Assembly: GCF_018364065.1 (NCBI RefSeq)
Contig: NZ_JAGZMO010000002.1
Coordinates: 310,001 to 374,000 of the forward strand
Direction of reading: 5' to 3'
DNA from: Veillonella sp.
Lineage (GTDB): Bacteria; Bacillota; Negativicutes; Veillonellales; Veillonellaceae
Length of the DNA stretch: 64,000 bases
Position numbers and translations under genes: made by a program. Positions 24,700-34,448 of this stretch are shown here, one piece after another (within the stretch, counting starts at the first letter, position 1; every line of letters starts with the position of its first letter). The notes under the pieces are model-generated. The model was not told where the DNA came from and did not search any database. It saw only the letters and a program-made list of their open reading frames with translations.

Positions 24700-26610
24700 A
24701 TGCCCAGCATTAATCTCAATGAGTTTTGGAGCCAAGTCCGCGAAGATAGCCGTACGCGTATGGATCCGACGCTCTGGAAGACCACCATTTATTGGCTGCT
24801 GCCGGTGGAACTTGATGAATCTAAAAATAATCTGGTCCTCATGACCATGCAAAATTATATTCGTGAAATCATTCAAGCTGATTCTTCCATAAGTACTAAC
24901 TTAAATAAATCCTTAAATAGAATTTGGAAACAGGTAAAACCGGAAAGCGACCACACCCTTACGTTTACTATAAAAAGCGTTCAGGAGTCGAGCTCCCCGG
25001 CAGACGAACCGGTACAAACGGCACCGCCTGTTCAAACTGCTCAAACCGTGCAAGCAGCGCAACCGATTGAGCCACAAGAAGCGGCCCCTACAGCTCCCGC
25101 TGCCTATGAGCAAGCACCTGCAGTATCACCGGTAACTGACGGCTACGAAGATGTGTCCGCCGTATCTCCTACAGTGCCTCCAATGGAACCGCCTTATACA
25201 AACGCCTCTCAAGTATCTCCTATGTTGGACGATGATTTTCCGACAGATACCGGCTATGTGGGCTCCTTTGAAGAAGCACGACAAAAACTGGGCTATGATG
25301 CACCAAAATCGGCCAGACATTCGATGCGCCCTATTAAACCTGTTTATGAAGAGCCGGTTGTAATCGACAACAACCGTGCAAACAGACGACGCGACCGCGT
25401 TCAGGGGATTCCGCAGGACAGCTTATTTACCAATGATGCACAACCTCAAAACCAAACCCGTCCTCAAGTTCAAGCGCAGGATACACCGGCACCTAAGTAT
25501 AATGATTCGTCCGTAACTGCGCCTAAGAAGACGTATACGAAACAGGAAGAGACCATATTGGCAGCGTCCATTTTGGATCCTAAATATACATTTGATAATT
25601 TCATTACGACGGGCACCAATGTGCTTCCGAAAGCACTGGCTCAGGAAGTAGCTAAATCACCGGGCGAACACAATCCGTTCTACATTTACGGACAAAGCGG
25701 TATGGGTAAGACACATTTGATGCACGCTATTGGCCATCAGATTTTAAAAAATAACCCGGCTGCCCGCATTATGTGTGTACCGGCGCAGAAGTATATTGAA
25801 TACTATTTAGATTCCTTAAATAAAAACCGCGATGTGCCAAAAGATATTTTCCATAATATTGACGTACTCCTACTGGACGACGTACAGGCCTTCGAAACAA
25901 AAGACGGTACTCGTCAGGACTTCTTCCATACATTTAATGATTTAATTCAAATGAATAAGCAGATCATTTTAACCAGTGATGTGTTGCCGGAAGATTTGCA
26001 GCATACAGAAGTGCGTTTAAAAACACGTTTCGCCGCCGGCCTGGTCGTAACTATCGATCCGCCAAGTCCGGAAGTACTGGAAGCCATTCTCTTGTCCAAC
26101 TTGGACAATGAACGTGAAAAGAACCCTGACTTACACGTAGACAACGGCGTTATTCGCTTATTGTCTCAAACATTCAGCCGCGGCAGTATTCGTAAATTGG
26201 AAGGGGCTTTCAATCAGCTCATTACGGTAGCGGAAATTCAGAATCAGAGCCACAATATTACAGTGGAATATGCGCTTAAAGTATTAGATAATATTTTACC
26301 GGCCACAGAAAAACCGGCCTTATCCATTACCTATATTCAGGATTTCATCGCCTCATTCTTCCACATTAAGAAAGATTTGCTCGTAGGGCAGAAACGCAAC
26401 AAACAATATGCACACCCTCGTCAAATCGCTATGTACTTATGTCGCGAATTATTGGATGAAAGTTATCCTCAAATTTCATTATCCTTTGGCAAGAAAGATC
26501 ATACGACTGCATTGCATGCGTATACTAAGATTGCTAAAGATATAACAAAAGACGAAGAAACCAGACGATTAATTGAAGAAATAACGAATAAGATTCGTGA
26601 AAACACTTAA
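24700..26610 (+). CDS. dnaA: Chromosomal replication initiator DnaA (extended linker)
   Basis: A 636-aa DnaA, about 180 residues longer than usual. Domain I (1 to about 85, FWSQVREDSRTRMDPTLW) is followed by a very long domain II (about 90-285) rich in Pro, Ala, Gln and Val, with PVQTA/TVQAAQP-type repeats. The AAA+ domain has Walker A GQSGMGKTH and Walker B VLLLDDVQAF. Domain IV reads HPRQIAMYLCRELLDE and DHTTALHAYTKI, the DnaA-box-reading signature. ATG 24700 was chosen over ATG 24694 because the GGAAAGG site is 7 bases from it and only 1 from the other. The extra length lies entirely in the linker, which tethers the DNA-binding and AAA+ parts to domain I. Confidence 0.97.
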   Translation: MPSINLNEFWSQVREDSRTRMDPTLWKTTIYWLLPVELDESKNNLVLMTMQNYIREIIQADSSISTNLNKSLNRIWKQVKPESDHTLTFTIKSVQESSSPADEPVQTAPPVQTAQTVQAAQPIEPQEAAPTAPAAYEQAPAVSPVTDGYEDVSAVSPTVPPMEPPYTNASQVSPMLDDDFPTDTGYVGSFEEARQKLGYDAPKSARHSMRPIKPVYEEPVVIDNNRANRRRDRVQGIPQDSLFTNDAQPQNQTRPQVQAQDTPAPKYNDSSVTAPKKTYTKQEETILAASILDPKYTFDNFITTGTNVLPKALAQEVAKSPGEHNPFYIYGQSGMGKTHLMHAIGHQILKNNPAARIMCVPAQKYIEYYLDSLNKNRDVPKDIFHNIDVLLLDDVQAFETKDGTRQDFFHTFNDLIQMNKQIILTSDVLPEDLQHTEVRLKTRFAAGLVVTIDPPSPEVLEAILLSNLDNEREKNPDLHVDNGVIRLLSQTFSRGSIRKLEGAFNQLITVAEIQNQSHNITVEYALKVLDNILPATEKPALSITYIQDFIASFFHIKKDLLVGQKRNKQYAHPRQIAMYLCRELLDESYPQISLSFGKKDHTTALHAYTKIAKDITKDEETRRLIEEITNKIRENT

Positions 26611-26746
26611 TATGTATTAATAATAGTTTATTTAATCTAAAATAGATACTAATACATCATGAATATGTGTAGATTACCATAGGGAAAACACCTTGCAGTT
26701 AAAGCATTTCGAGGTGATTATTCTATAGAATCAATGGTTTTCCACC

Positions 26747-26991
26747 TGTGTATAAGTATGTGGATAGGGTGTGTACACACTGTGTGTATAGTGTGACCAA
26801 AATCAACGTTATTCACAGCATATTAGCCAAACTGTGTATATGTGAATAAGTGAAATTTTCCGTTCACATCATTATTAACATGTGTACATTCAGTCTCTGA
26901 CTGAGTTTTTCACACTTTTCCACTTGTGCACAGGGCTTATTACTATTATTATTATTTAATTGAACTTCAATTTAAAAAAATATTATTAATA
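26747..26991 (+). other. oriC: oriC: DnaA-box cluster and AT-rich unwinding region
   Basis: Between dnaA and dnaN lie 9-mers matching or close to TTATNCACA: TGTGTATAA (26747), TGTGGATAG (26759), TGTGTATAG (26783), TTATTCACA (26809), TGTGTATAT (26833) and TGTGAATAA (26841). They are followed by a stretch of nearly pure A/T (26939-26991) suited to unwinding, ending at the dnaN ribosome site. With the boxes before dnaA, this looks like a two-part origin of the Firmicute type. Confidence 0.8.
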
Positions 26992-27008
26992 AAGGAGCAC
27001 TTGAACCG

Positions 27009-28115
27009 ATGAAAATCCAATTTTCGAAAGATAATTTATTAAAAGCTATCAATGCCCTCTCAAAAGTTAGCCAAAACAAAACCAGTTCAAATTTACCGGG
27101 CTCTATTTATATAACAACTAAAGACAACAAAGTTGAAATGCAGGCCAACGATTACCAGATTGGTATTAAGATTACTGTAGATGCTACTATTATTGAAGAA
27201 GGTACTATCGTATTGGGTATGCGTTACTTCCAAGACTGGATCCGTAAAACACCAAGCGAAATTATTACTTTAGAAACCAACGAACAGAGCAACCAATTGT
27301 TAATCAGCACAGAATCATCTCAATTCAACTTAGTAACGATGGATTTAGACGATTTTATGTTAGTTGATCAAATTCATGACCAGTATCATATCGATATTGA
27401 TGGTGAAAAACTGAAAGAAATGATTGATTTAACAAACTATGCCGCTTCAACAGACCAAAACGCGTTTATGTATACCGGCGCTTTATTGGAAAGTTCCGAC
27501 AAAGAATTAACTATGGTAGCTACCAATACATATCGCATGGCCATTAAAAAAGTAGCCTTAGAGGAAGCAGTACCTAATCAAATGCGTATGATCATTCCTA
27601 CCAAAACATTGGCTGAAGTGTCCCGTTTATTACCGGTGGACAATCCGACTATGGTACGCATTATTTGGAACCGTTCCCAAGTAGCTTTTATCTTTGACAC
27701 TGTATACTTGATTTCCCGTCTAATCGAAGCTAACTTCCCGGATTACAATAAAGTAATTCCTTCTACATTCGACTCCAGCGCCGTATTAAATCGTCGTGAT
27801 TTTGCCGGTGCCGTAGACCGTGTGTCTTTGTTGGCTAAAGATGCGGAATACAATGTAATTCGCTATGATTGGAATGAAACAGAAGTAACATTAACAGCTC
27901 AAAACTCCGATATTGGCGCAGCCAAAGAGGAAGTATTGTGCGAATTTAAAGGTACACCGTTTACAATTTCTTTTAACAGTAAATATATTAGTGATATTTT
28001 ACGTCACAGCACAGGTGATCTGATTCACTTGTACTTAAAGCAAAATGGACCGGTTGTTATTCGTCAGGACAATAACAGTAATTATACTTATGTAGTAACA
28101 CCGATTCGCAAATAA
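27009..28115 (+). CDS. dnaN: DNA polymerase III beta subunit (sliding clamp)
   Basis: A 368-aa beta clamp of standard length with the three-domain fold. It starts MKIQFSKDNLLKAINALSKV. The middle has TYRMAIKKV and the end NYTYVVTPIRK, where the last residues belong to the peptide-binding pocket region. It encircles DNA and tethers polymerase III. It follows oriC, with AAAGGAG upstream, and precedes yaaA by 11 bp, so dnaN-yaaA-recF-DUF721 form a run. Confidence 0.97.
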   Translation: MKIQFSKDNLLKAINALSKVSQNKTSSNLPGSIYITTKDNKVEMQANDYQIGIKITVDATIIEEGTIVLGMRYFQDWIRKTPSEIITLETNEQSNQLLISTESSQFNLVTMDLDDFMLVDQIHDQYHIDIDGEKLKEMIDLTNYAASTDQNAFMYTGALLESSDKELTMVATNTYRMAIKKVALEEAVPNQMRMIIPTKTLAEVSRLLPVDNPTMVRIIWNRSQVAFIFDTVYLISRLIEANFPDYNKVIPSTFDSSAVLNRRDFAGAVDRVSLLAKDAEYNVIRYDWNETEVTLTAQNSDIGAAKEEVLCEFKGTPFTISFNSKYISDILRHSTGDLIHLYLKQNGPVVIRQDNNSNYTYVVTPIRK

Positions 28116-28126
28116 GGAGGCTTATT

Positions 28127-28360
28127 ATGCAAGCAACACCGGTATTTATACATACCCCTTATAATAAATTGGATCAATTATTAAAATTGGAAAGTATCAT
28201 TGAAACAGGCGGCCAGATTAAATTTATCCTCGACGACTATGTAGTGCTCGTAAATGGGGAAGAATGTACGCAAAAGCGTAAAAAAATCTATCCCGGCGAT
28301 GTAGTCAGCATCGAAGGCGTAGGCAGCTGGCAAGTTGTGGCAGAGGAGGCCGAAGAGTGA
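28127..28360 (+). CDS. yaaA: S4-domain RNA-binding protein YaaA
   Basis: A 77-aa S4-like protein of the YaaA type found between dnaN and recF in Firmicutes. The S4 core is visible: LDQLLKLESIIETGGQIK, then VLVNGEECTQKRKKIYPGDVV. It probably binds RNA or the ribosome; its role is not settled. Its stop overlaps the GTG start of recF by four bases (GTGA), implying coupled translation. Confidence 0.9.
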   Translation: MQATPVFIHTPYNKLDQLLKLESIIETGGQIKFILDDYVVLVNGEECTQKRKKIYPGDVVSIEGVGSWQVVAEEAEE

Positions 28361-29451
28361 ATATTCACTCCTTAGAACTGATTAACTTTCGCAACTACGA
28401 TCATTCGGAATGGAACTTTTCCCCCGCTATTATTGTGCTCTATGGCCCTAATGGCGTGGGGAAGAGTAATATTTTGGAATCCCTCTATGTGAGTACGATT
28501 GGCCGAAGTTACCGAACCAATGAGAGCAGTGATCTCATTCAGTTCGGTAAAGAGGCGGCCGGTATTGTCATTGAATTTGAAAAGAAAGATACGACCCAGA
28601 AGGTGACGTTGAAGTTGAGCGGACGGGAGAAAAAAGAAATCCGCCTTAACAGCAATCGCATTTCTCAGAAGGAATTGATGGGTACCTTGAATACGGTTAT
28701 CTTCAGTCCTGAAGATTTGCAGCTTATTAAAGGCTCTCCGTCCTTGCGACGTCGCTTTATTGATGTGGAAATCTCTCAAACCAGTGCTACGTACTACCAA
28801 CAGCTGCATATGTATAATAAGATTTTGCAGCAACGGAATAAGTTATTGAAAGATTCTTATGGACGCCCGAATGTTTCCTTTGAAGAATGGGATCGCCAGC
28901 TGGCGCAGACTGCGTCATTTCTTGTGAAAAAGAGGCTGGACAGTTTGCGTAAGATTAATTTGCTTCTGGATTTGATGAACCGTCGTCTTACAAATGGAAA
29001 AGAAAATTTGACCATAAAGTATGAACAGTCTTATAGTCCGGATAAGCGTATCGTGGAGGCTGCCGATTTTTATGAAGCCCTTCAAAAGGCGTTGCCGGAA
29101 GATCGTCGCCGCATGACTACGTCAATCGGACCGCATCGCGATGATTTGCGATTTTTATCGGGCACTATGGACTTGAAGCGATTTGGTTCTCAAGGACAGC
29201 AGCGGACGGCGATTTTATCGTTGAAGCTCAGCGAGTTGGAGTACATTAAATCGGAAGTGGGCGAGTATCCGATTTTACTGTTGGATGATGTGCTTAGCGA
29301 ACTGGATGGGGAACGCCGTCAAAATTTACTGCATTTTATTCATCGTAAAATTCAGACATTTATAACGACTACGGACCTGGAAGATGTTAAAACCTTGTCC
29401 GATGTAATGGTAATTCGTTGTGGGGAGCGTGACGCTGATGCGAAATCATAA
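28357..29451 (+). CDS. recF: DNA replication/repair protein RecF
   Basis: A 364-aa SMC-like ATPase that helps load RecA at gaps. Walker A is GPNGVGKSNILES near residue 30, the ABC-type signature lies in RFGSQGQQRTAILSLKLSE, and Walker B is PILLLDDVLSELD. The length is standard. It starts at GTG 28357 inside the yaaA stop and overlaps the next gene by 14 bases. Confidence 0.96.
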   Translation: MNIHSLELINFRNYDHSEWNFSPAIIVLYGPNGVGKSNILESLYVSTIGRSYRTNESSDLIQFGKEAAGIVIEFEKKDTTQKVTLKLSGREKKEIRLNSNRISQKELMGTLNTVIFSPEDLQLIKGSPSLRRRFIDVEISQTSATYYQQLHMYNKILQQRNKLLKDSYGRPNVSFEEWDRQLAQTASFLVKKRLDSLRKINLLLDLMNRRLTNGKENLTIKYEQSYSPDKRIVEAADFYEALQKALPEDRRRMTTSIGPHRDDLRFLSGTMDLKRFGSQGQQRTAILSLKLSELEYIKSEVGEYPILLLDDVLSELDGERRQNLLHFIHRKIQTFITTTDLEDVKTLSDVMVIRCGERDADAKS

Positions 29452-30364
29452 GCTGGAAGATTTTAATCAAACTATGGATTTCATTATGAAATCCCGCTCC
29501 TATGACGGTTACGTTTTTTATCCGAAAATTCCTGTTATGAAATTGTACTACTACTGGTCCGAGGTTGTAGGTAAACGAATCAGTCAGTATTGCAATCTTA
29601 TCGCCATTAAGCCGCCAGTCATTGTTATCGGCGCCAATACATCGGCGTGGCTCCAGCAATTGCAGATGAGCAAGCCGCAGCTGATTAAAAAAATTAACGA
29701 ATTTTACAGTGCAGATTATAGCGAGCCTGTAATTACGGATATTAAGCTTGAAATGAACAAGCGCAGCACCATTTACCGCGTGGAAGAAAAGCTCGTCGGT
29801 GTGTGGGAGGATTTTCGTAATCGGGAGCGCATTGATTTTGCAAAAATTCATTTAACCGACGAAGATATTGCGGAGATTGATGCAAACTGTGCGCAGATCA
29901 GCAGTGAAAGTATGCGTAAAGCCTTTCGGGAGGCACAGATTAAACAGTATAAGAAGCGCTACGTGCTGACGGCGAAGGGGTATCACCCATGTCCGTCCTG
30001 CGGGCTGCTCATTGAAGCGGGGGAGTCACTTTGTATTTCCTGTACTCATCAGAAGGAACGTATATTGGTGAGTTCGATTCAAGATGTACTCTTTCAGTAT
30101 CCCTATTGGAAATATGATGAGATGCTCAACGTTTATCCACGCTGCACGATGGAGCAGTTCAATGAAGCGAAGCGCAATATGATTTACTACTTTTTGAGCC
30201 AGATCCGTGCCGGTTCAACAGACAATTATGACTTATATATGGCTACCATGCTCATCACATGTAAGACTGCTGAGCAGCTGTCGCCGGAATTTGTAGTGAA
30301 TTTAACGAATAAATATAGAAAAAAGGATGACAAGAATCATACTTATCAGCCTAAAAGAACATAA
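29438..30364 (+). CDS. DUF721 (DciA-like) protein with zinc ribbon
   Basis: A 308-aa protein. The N-terminal 90 residues match the DUF721/DciA fold (KLYYYWSEVVGKRIS, then VIVIGANTSAWLQQLQ), which in many bacteria helps load the replicative helicase. The remainder is unusual: a charged helical stretch, a zinc-ribbon-like module CPSCGLLIEAGES..CISC (near 180-205) and an alpha-helical C-terminal region. Typical DUF721 proteins are 100-170 aa, so this is an enlarged version. ATG 29438 is preferred over an upstream GTG on ribosome-site spacing. It lies between recF and remB, as DUF721 genes do in many Firmicutes and Actinobacteria. Confidence 0.82.
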   Translation: MRNHKLEDFNQTMDFIMKSRSYDGYVFYPKIPVMKLYYYWSEVVGKRISQYCNLIAIKPPVIVIGANTSAWLQQLQMSKPQLIKKINEFYSADYSEPVITDIKLEMNKRSTIYRVEEKLVGVWEDFRNRERIDFAKIHLTDEDIAEIDANCAQISSESMRKAFREAQIKQYKKRYVLTAKGYHPCPSCGLLIEAGESLCISCTHQKERILVSSIQDVLFQYPYWKYDEMLNVYPRCTMEQFNEAKRNMIYYFLSQIRAGSTDNYDLYMATMLITCKTAEQLSPEFVVNLTNKYRKKDDKNHTYQPKRT

Positions 30365-30517
30365 ATACAAAGAAAACTATATAAAAATCATGAAAACTTT
30401 GATAAAATAGTATAAAAATAGAAGTATTTTTATATATTTATAAATAAAAAAGGTCAAAATTTTTTAATTATTCCCATAAGTCGTAATAAAATGCTAATAA
30501 TACAGGGAAAAATGATG

Positions 30518-30578
30518 TATAATAGTACAGTTACGGCATTTAGAAATTCATGGAATTTTAAAAGTTTTGCCGTATTTT
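30518..30578 (+). promoter_or_regulatory. Promoter -10 and leader hairpin before remB
   Basis: TATAAT at 30518-30523 is followed by nested inverted repeats: TACGGCA (30532) with TGCCGTA (30568), and AAATTC/GAATTT inside. The outer stem is followed by TTTT, so it may act as a terminator or attenuator. The rest of the gap 30365-30688 is AT-rich with nothing else seen. Confidence 0.5.
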
Positions 30579-30688
30579 GAAGATTGAAATTTTTTCAATA
30601 TGAAGAATCGCTTTTTAATGCTTGATTTTGTAGTTTTATTGTTGTAATTTATGATTTGTTATTGTTTTTACGGAAAGTGATATAGTCT

Positions 30689-30958
30689 ATGTTTGTTCAT
30701 TTATCTGATACATATAGTATTTCCATGGATGAAATTATTGCGGTAGTTCAGACAATTCCTTTGATCAAAGGGAAACGCCGTCGCAATAAGCAGTGGAACA
30801 ATGCTAAGGTAATCCATGTATTTCCTGATGAGCCCATTGAAAGTTACTTGGTAACTAAAGACACGATTTACGGTCTCAGCATGTCGATTACCGGGGTGGG
30901 AAAACGATTGGCAAAATCGTCCAATTTAATTCCCGTGTCCTTATACACAAAAAAATAA
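30689..30958 (+). CDS. remB: Extracellular matrix regulator RemB (DUF370)
   Basis: An 89-aa DUF370 protein. It reads MFVHLSDTYSISMDEIIAVV, then a basic stretch KGKRRRNKQW and SYLVTKDTIYGLSMS. The N-terminal half matches the RemB/YaaB family encoded between recF and gyrB in Bacillus, where RemB supports biofilm matrix expression. The gene order here is the same. The ribosome site is weak (GGAAAG). Function in this organism is inferred from family only. Confidence 0.82.
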   Translation: MFVHLSDTYSISMDEIIAVVQTIPLIKGKRRRNKQWNNAKVIHVFPDEPIESYLVTKDTIYGLSMSITGVGKRLAKSSNLIPVSLYTKK

Positions 30959-31011
30959 AAACATTGTATAATAAACTGTATTTTTTATAGATTTTTTAGG
31001 GAGGAGCAAGT

Positions 31012-32913
31012 ATGGCAGAACAACATTATGGAGCGCAGGATATACAAGTACTGGAAGGTCTCGAAGCAGTTCGTACCCGTCCGGGCATGTATATCGGCAG
31101 TACCTCTGCCAAAGGGCTGCACCATTTAGTATATGAAGTTGTAGATAATAGTGTGGACGAAGCCTTAGCAGGCTACTGTACACATATTGAAGTAAGTATC
31201 AATGAAGACAACAGCGTTACTGTAGTCGACAATGGCCGCGGTATTCCTGTAGGTATGCATGAAACAGGTATTCCGGCTGTTGAATTGGTATTGACTAAAC
31301 TTCACGCAGGAGGGAAGTTCGGTGGCGGCGGATATAAAGTGTCCGGCGGTCTTCACGGTGTAGGTATTTCCGTAGTTAACGCTTTGAGCGAATGGACTAT
31401 CGTACAGGTTCGCCAAGGTGGCAAACTTTATGAAATTTCCTTTGAACGCGGTCATTTGAAGAATCCGTTAACTGTGATCGGTAAAGCAACTGACACCGGT
31501 ACAACAGTTACCTTTAAGCCGGATGCGGAAATTTTCGAAACAACGATTTTTGATTTCAACGTATTGCGCACTCGTTTACAGGAATTGGCGTTCTTGAATA
31601 AAGGACTTCGCATTACCTTAACCGATAAGCGCGGCGAAGAACAAAAAGAAGAAAGCTTTATGTATGAAGGGGGCATTACATCCTTCGTACAGTTCTTAAA
31701 CGAAACAAAAGATGCGGTACATCCTACCATTATCGACATGGAAAATACTCGTGACGATGTAGTGGTGGATGTGGCCTTACAGTATAATGACGGCTACAGT
31801 GAAAATATTCTGTCTTTCGTAAACAATATTAATACGATTGACGGCGGTACTCACTTGAGCGGCTTCCGCAGTGCCTTAACACGTACTTTGAACGACTATG
31901 GTCGTAAAGCCGGGCTGATTAAAGAAAGTGAAGCCAACTTGTCCGGTGAAGACGTGCGCGAAGGGTTAACTGCTATTATAAGCGTTAAGGTGTTAAATCC
32001 TCAGTTTGAAGGCCAAACGAAAGCAAAGCTTGGCAATAGTGAGGTGAAGGGAATTACTGATACGGTAGTATCAGAAGGATTGAAGGTCTTCTTGGAAGAA
32101 CATCCTTCTGAAGCTAAACGTATCATCGACAAGGCTACAACGGCCAACCGTGCACGTGAAGCGGCACGCAAGGCTCGTGAATTGACTCGTCGTAAAAATG
32201 CTCTTGAAATCAGTTCCTTACCGGGTAAATTGGCAGACTGTTCTGAAAAAGATCCGCTTATGACCGAAATTTATTTAGTCGAAGGGGACTCCGCCGGCGG
32301 TAGTGCCAAACAAGGCCGTGATCGCCGTTACCAAGCTATTTTGCCATTGCGCGGTAAGATTTTAAATGTAGAGAAAGCACGTTTAGATAAGATTTTGGCG
32401 AATAACGAAATTCGCTCCATGATCACTGCATTCGGTACAGGTATCGGTGAAGAATTCGATCTTAACAAGAGCCGTTACCACAAGATTATTATCATGACAG
32501 ATGCGGACGTGGACGGAGCTCATATTCGTACGCTCTTACTGACTTTCTTCTATCGTTATATGAAGCCTTTAATCGAAGAAGGACGCGTTTACATTGCACA
32601 ACCGCCTTTGTATCAGATTAAGAAGGGCAAGAGTCATTGGTACGTTTACAGTGACGCTGAAATGGGGGCTAAGCTTGACGAAGTAGGTCGTGAAAATATT
32701 ACGATCCAACGTTACAAAGGCTTAGGGGAAATGAATCCTGAACAACTTTGGGAAACTACAATGAATCCTGAGAACAGAACTATTTTGCAGGTAAGTTTGG
32801 AAGACTCTATTGAGGCGGATAAAATATTTAGTGTACTCATGGGCGACAAGGTAGAACCTCGTCGTAAATTTATTGAAGATAATGCAAACTTGGTTCGAAA
32901 CCTTGATTTGTAA
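31012..32913 (+). CDS. gyrB: DNA gyrase subunit B
   Basis: A 633-aa GyrB. The GHKL ATPase has EVVDNSVDEALAG, DNGRGIPVG and GGLHGVGISVVNALS. The TOPRIM domain has EGDSAGGSAKQGRD and DADVDGAHIRTLLLTFF, and the C-terminal QRYKGLGEMNPEQLWETTM is present. The length and TOPRIM order fit GyrB rather than ParE, supported by the origin-linked location. gyrA does not follow it; an amino-acid permease does. Confidence 0.95.
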   Translation: MAEQHYGAQDIQVLEGLEAVRTRPGMYIGSTSAKGLHHLVYEVVDNSVDEALAGYCTHIEVSINEDNSVTVVDNGRGIPVGMHETGIPAVELVLTKLHAGGKFGGGGYKVSGGLHGVGISVVNALSEWTIVQVRQGGKLYEISFERGHLKNPLTVIGKATDTGTTVTFKPDAEIFETTIFDFNVLRTRLQELAFLNKGLRITLTDKRGEEQKEESFMYEGGITSFVQFLNETKDAVHPTIIDMENTRDDVVVDVALQYNDGYSENILSFVNNINTIDGGTHLSGFRSALTRTLNDYGRKAGLIKESEANLSGEDVREGLTAIISVKVLNPQFEGQTKAKLGNSEVKGITDTVVSEGLKVFLEEHPSEAKRIIDKATTANRAREAARKARELTRRKNALEISSLPGKLADCSEKDPLMTEIYLVEGDSAGGSAKQGRDRRYQAILPLRGKILNVEKARLDKILANNEIRSMITAFGTGIGEEFDLNKSRYHKIIIMTDADVDGAHIRTLLLTFFYRYMKPLIEEGRVYIAQPPLYQIKKGKSHWYVYSDAEMGAKLDEVGRENITIQRYKGLGEMNPEQLWETTMNPENRTILQVSLEDSIEADKIFSVLMGDKVEPRRKFIEDNANLVRNLDL

Positions 32914-32936
32914 ATTGAGAAAGGGATGATGTTTAC

Positions 32937-34394
32937 GTGCAAGGACTATCTGCTAAAAACAAATTACGCCGAAGCCTGAAATCGCGTCATATGAATATGA
33001 TTGCCCTGGGGGGTTCCATTGGCACCGGCTTATTTGTAGCCGGCGGCGAAGTAATTAGTACTGCCGGCCCTGGCGGTGCTTTGGTTGCTTATGGCGTAAT
33101 CGGTATCATGGTTTATTTTTTGATGACCAGTCTTGGTGAAATGGCAACGTATTTGCCTGTACCGGGCTCTTTTGGAACTTACGCGTCCCGTTATGTGGAT
33201 CCGGCCTTCGGTTTTGCCCTTGGTTGGAACTATTGGTTTAACTGGGCCATTACGTTAGCGGCTGAGTTGGTAGCCGGTTCTTTGATTATGAAGTACTGGT
33301 TTCCGGATATACCGGCCATTGTATGGTCAGCCTTGTTCTTAGTAGCATTGTTTTTGATGAACTATTTATCGACACGTTCCTTCGGTGAAAGTGAATACAT
33401 CTTTGCCAGTATGAAGGTTATTACCGTGTTTGTGTTCTTATTTGTTGGCTCTATGCTTATTATCGGCGTAGGCGGCGATTCTCCGGGATTCACTAACTGG
33501 ACTGTCGGTGAAGCTCCGTTTGTAGGCGGATTTAGTTCTATCTTAGCTATCTTCATGGTAGCGGGTTTCTCCTTCCAGGGGACCGAATTGATCGGCGTTG
33601 CTGCCGGTGAATCGGAAGAACCGGAAACAAATATTCCAAAAGCGATTCACTCGATTTTCTGGCGTATTTTAGTATTCTACATTGGCTCCTTTGTTGTTAT
33701 CGGCTTTTTAATCCCTTATAATGATCCGAACTTATTGAATTCCAGTGTAGAAAACGTAGCTATCAGCCCATTTACATTGGTACTTGACCGTTTTGGTTTT
33801 GCCTTTGCGGCCAGCTTTATCAATGCCATCATTTTAACGGCCGTATTATCCGCCGGTAACTCCGGTTTATATGCGTCCACCCGTATGCTTTACGCAATGG
33901 CAAAAGACGGCTTGGCACCTAAGATTTTCACCAGCTGTAACAGCCGCGGCGTACCTGTACCTGCTTTGTTCGCTACAGCAGCGTTTGGTGTATTCGCCTT
34001 TGCTACGTCTTTGATCGGTGAAGGTACAGCCTATACTTGGCTAATCAACATTAGCGGTATGAGCGGATTTATTGCCTGGTTAGGTATTGCGATTGCACAC
34101 TATCGTTTCCGTCGCGCCTTTGTTGCACAAGGAAAAGATATTAAAACGATTCCGTACCGCGCTTTATTATTCCCATTCGGTCCAATCTTGGCTGCTGTTT
34201 TATGTATTATCATTATGGCGGGCCAGAACTACACAGCCTTTATGGGTGATCAGATTGACTGGTACGGCGTAAGCGTAGCCTATATCGGTATTCCTGCGTT
34301 CCTTTTAATTTACTTCGGTTACAAATTTAAAAATAAAACCAAAACAATTCCATTGGAAGAAGTTAATTTGGAACGTGACTACGAATCCTATTAA
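32937..34394 (+). CDS. APC-family amino acid permease (LysP-like)
   Basis: A 485-aa transporter with about 12 hydrophobic segments. The N-terminus RSLKSRHMNMIALGGSIGTGLFVAGG is the APC substrate/Na-site region, and GSFGTYASRYVDPAFGFALGWNYWFNW and FQGTELIGVAAGESE are typical of the lysine-type (LysP) branch. Import of a basic amino acid driven by protons is the best guess, but other cationic or aromatic amino acids are possible. The start is GTG 32937 with AAAGGG upstream at a long distance. It follows gyrB by 23 bp and may be partly co-transcribed with it; a strong terminator follows. Confidence 0.85.
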   Translation: MQGLSAKNKLRRSLKSRHMNMIALGGSIGTGLFVAGGEVISTAGPGGALVAYGVIGIMVYFLMTSLGEMATYLPVPGSFGTYASRYVDPAFGFALGWNYWFNWAITLAAELVAGSLIMKYWFPDIPAIVWSALFLVALFLMNYLSTRSFGESEYIFASMKVITVFVFLFVGSMLIIGVGGDSPGFTNWTVGEAPFVGGFSSILAIFMVAGFSFQGTELIGVAAGESEEPETNIPKAIHSIFWRILVFYIGSFVVIGFLIPYNDPNLLNSSVENVAISPFTLVLDRFGFAFAASFINAIILTAVLSAGNSGLYASTRMLYAMAKDGLAPKIFTSCNSRGVPVPALFATAAFGVFAFATSLIGEGTAYTWLINISGMSGFIAWLGIAIAHYRFRRAFVAQGKDIKTIPYRALLFPFGPILAAVLCIIIMAGQNYTAFMGDQIDWYGVSVAYIGIPAFLLIYFGYKFKNKTKTIPLEEVNLERDYESY

Positions 34395-34448
34395 TAGGGT
34401 GTATGGGAACATATACTAAATAAGATTCTCATGTAAACATAATATATA

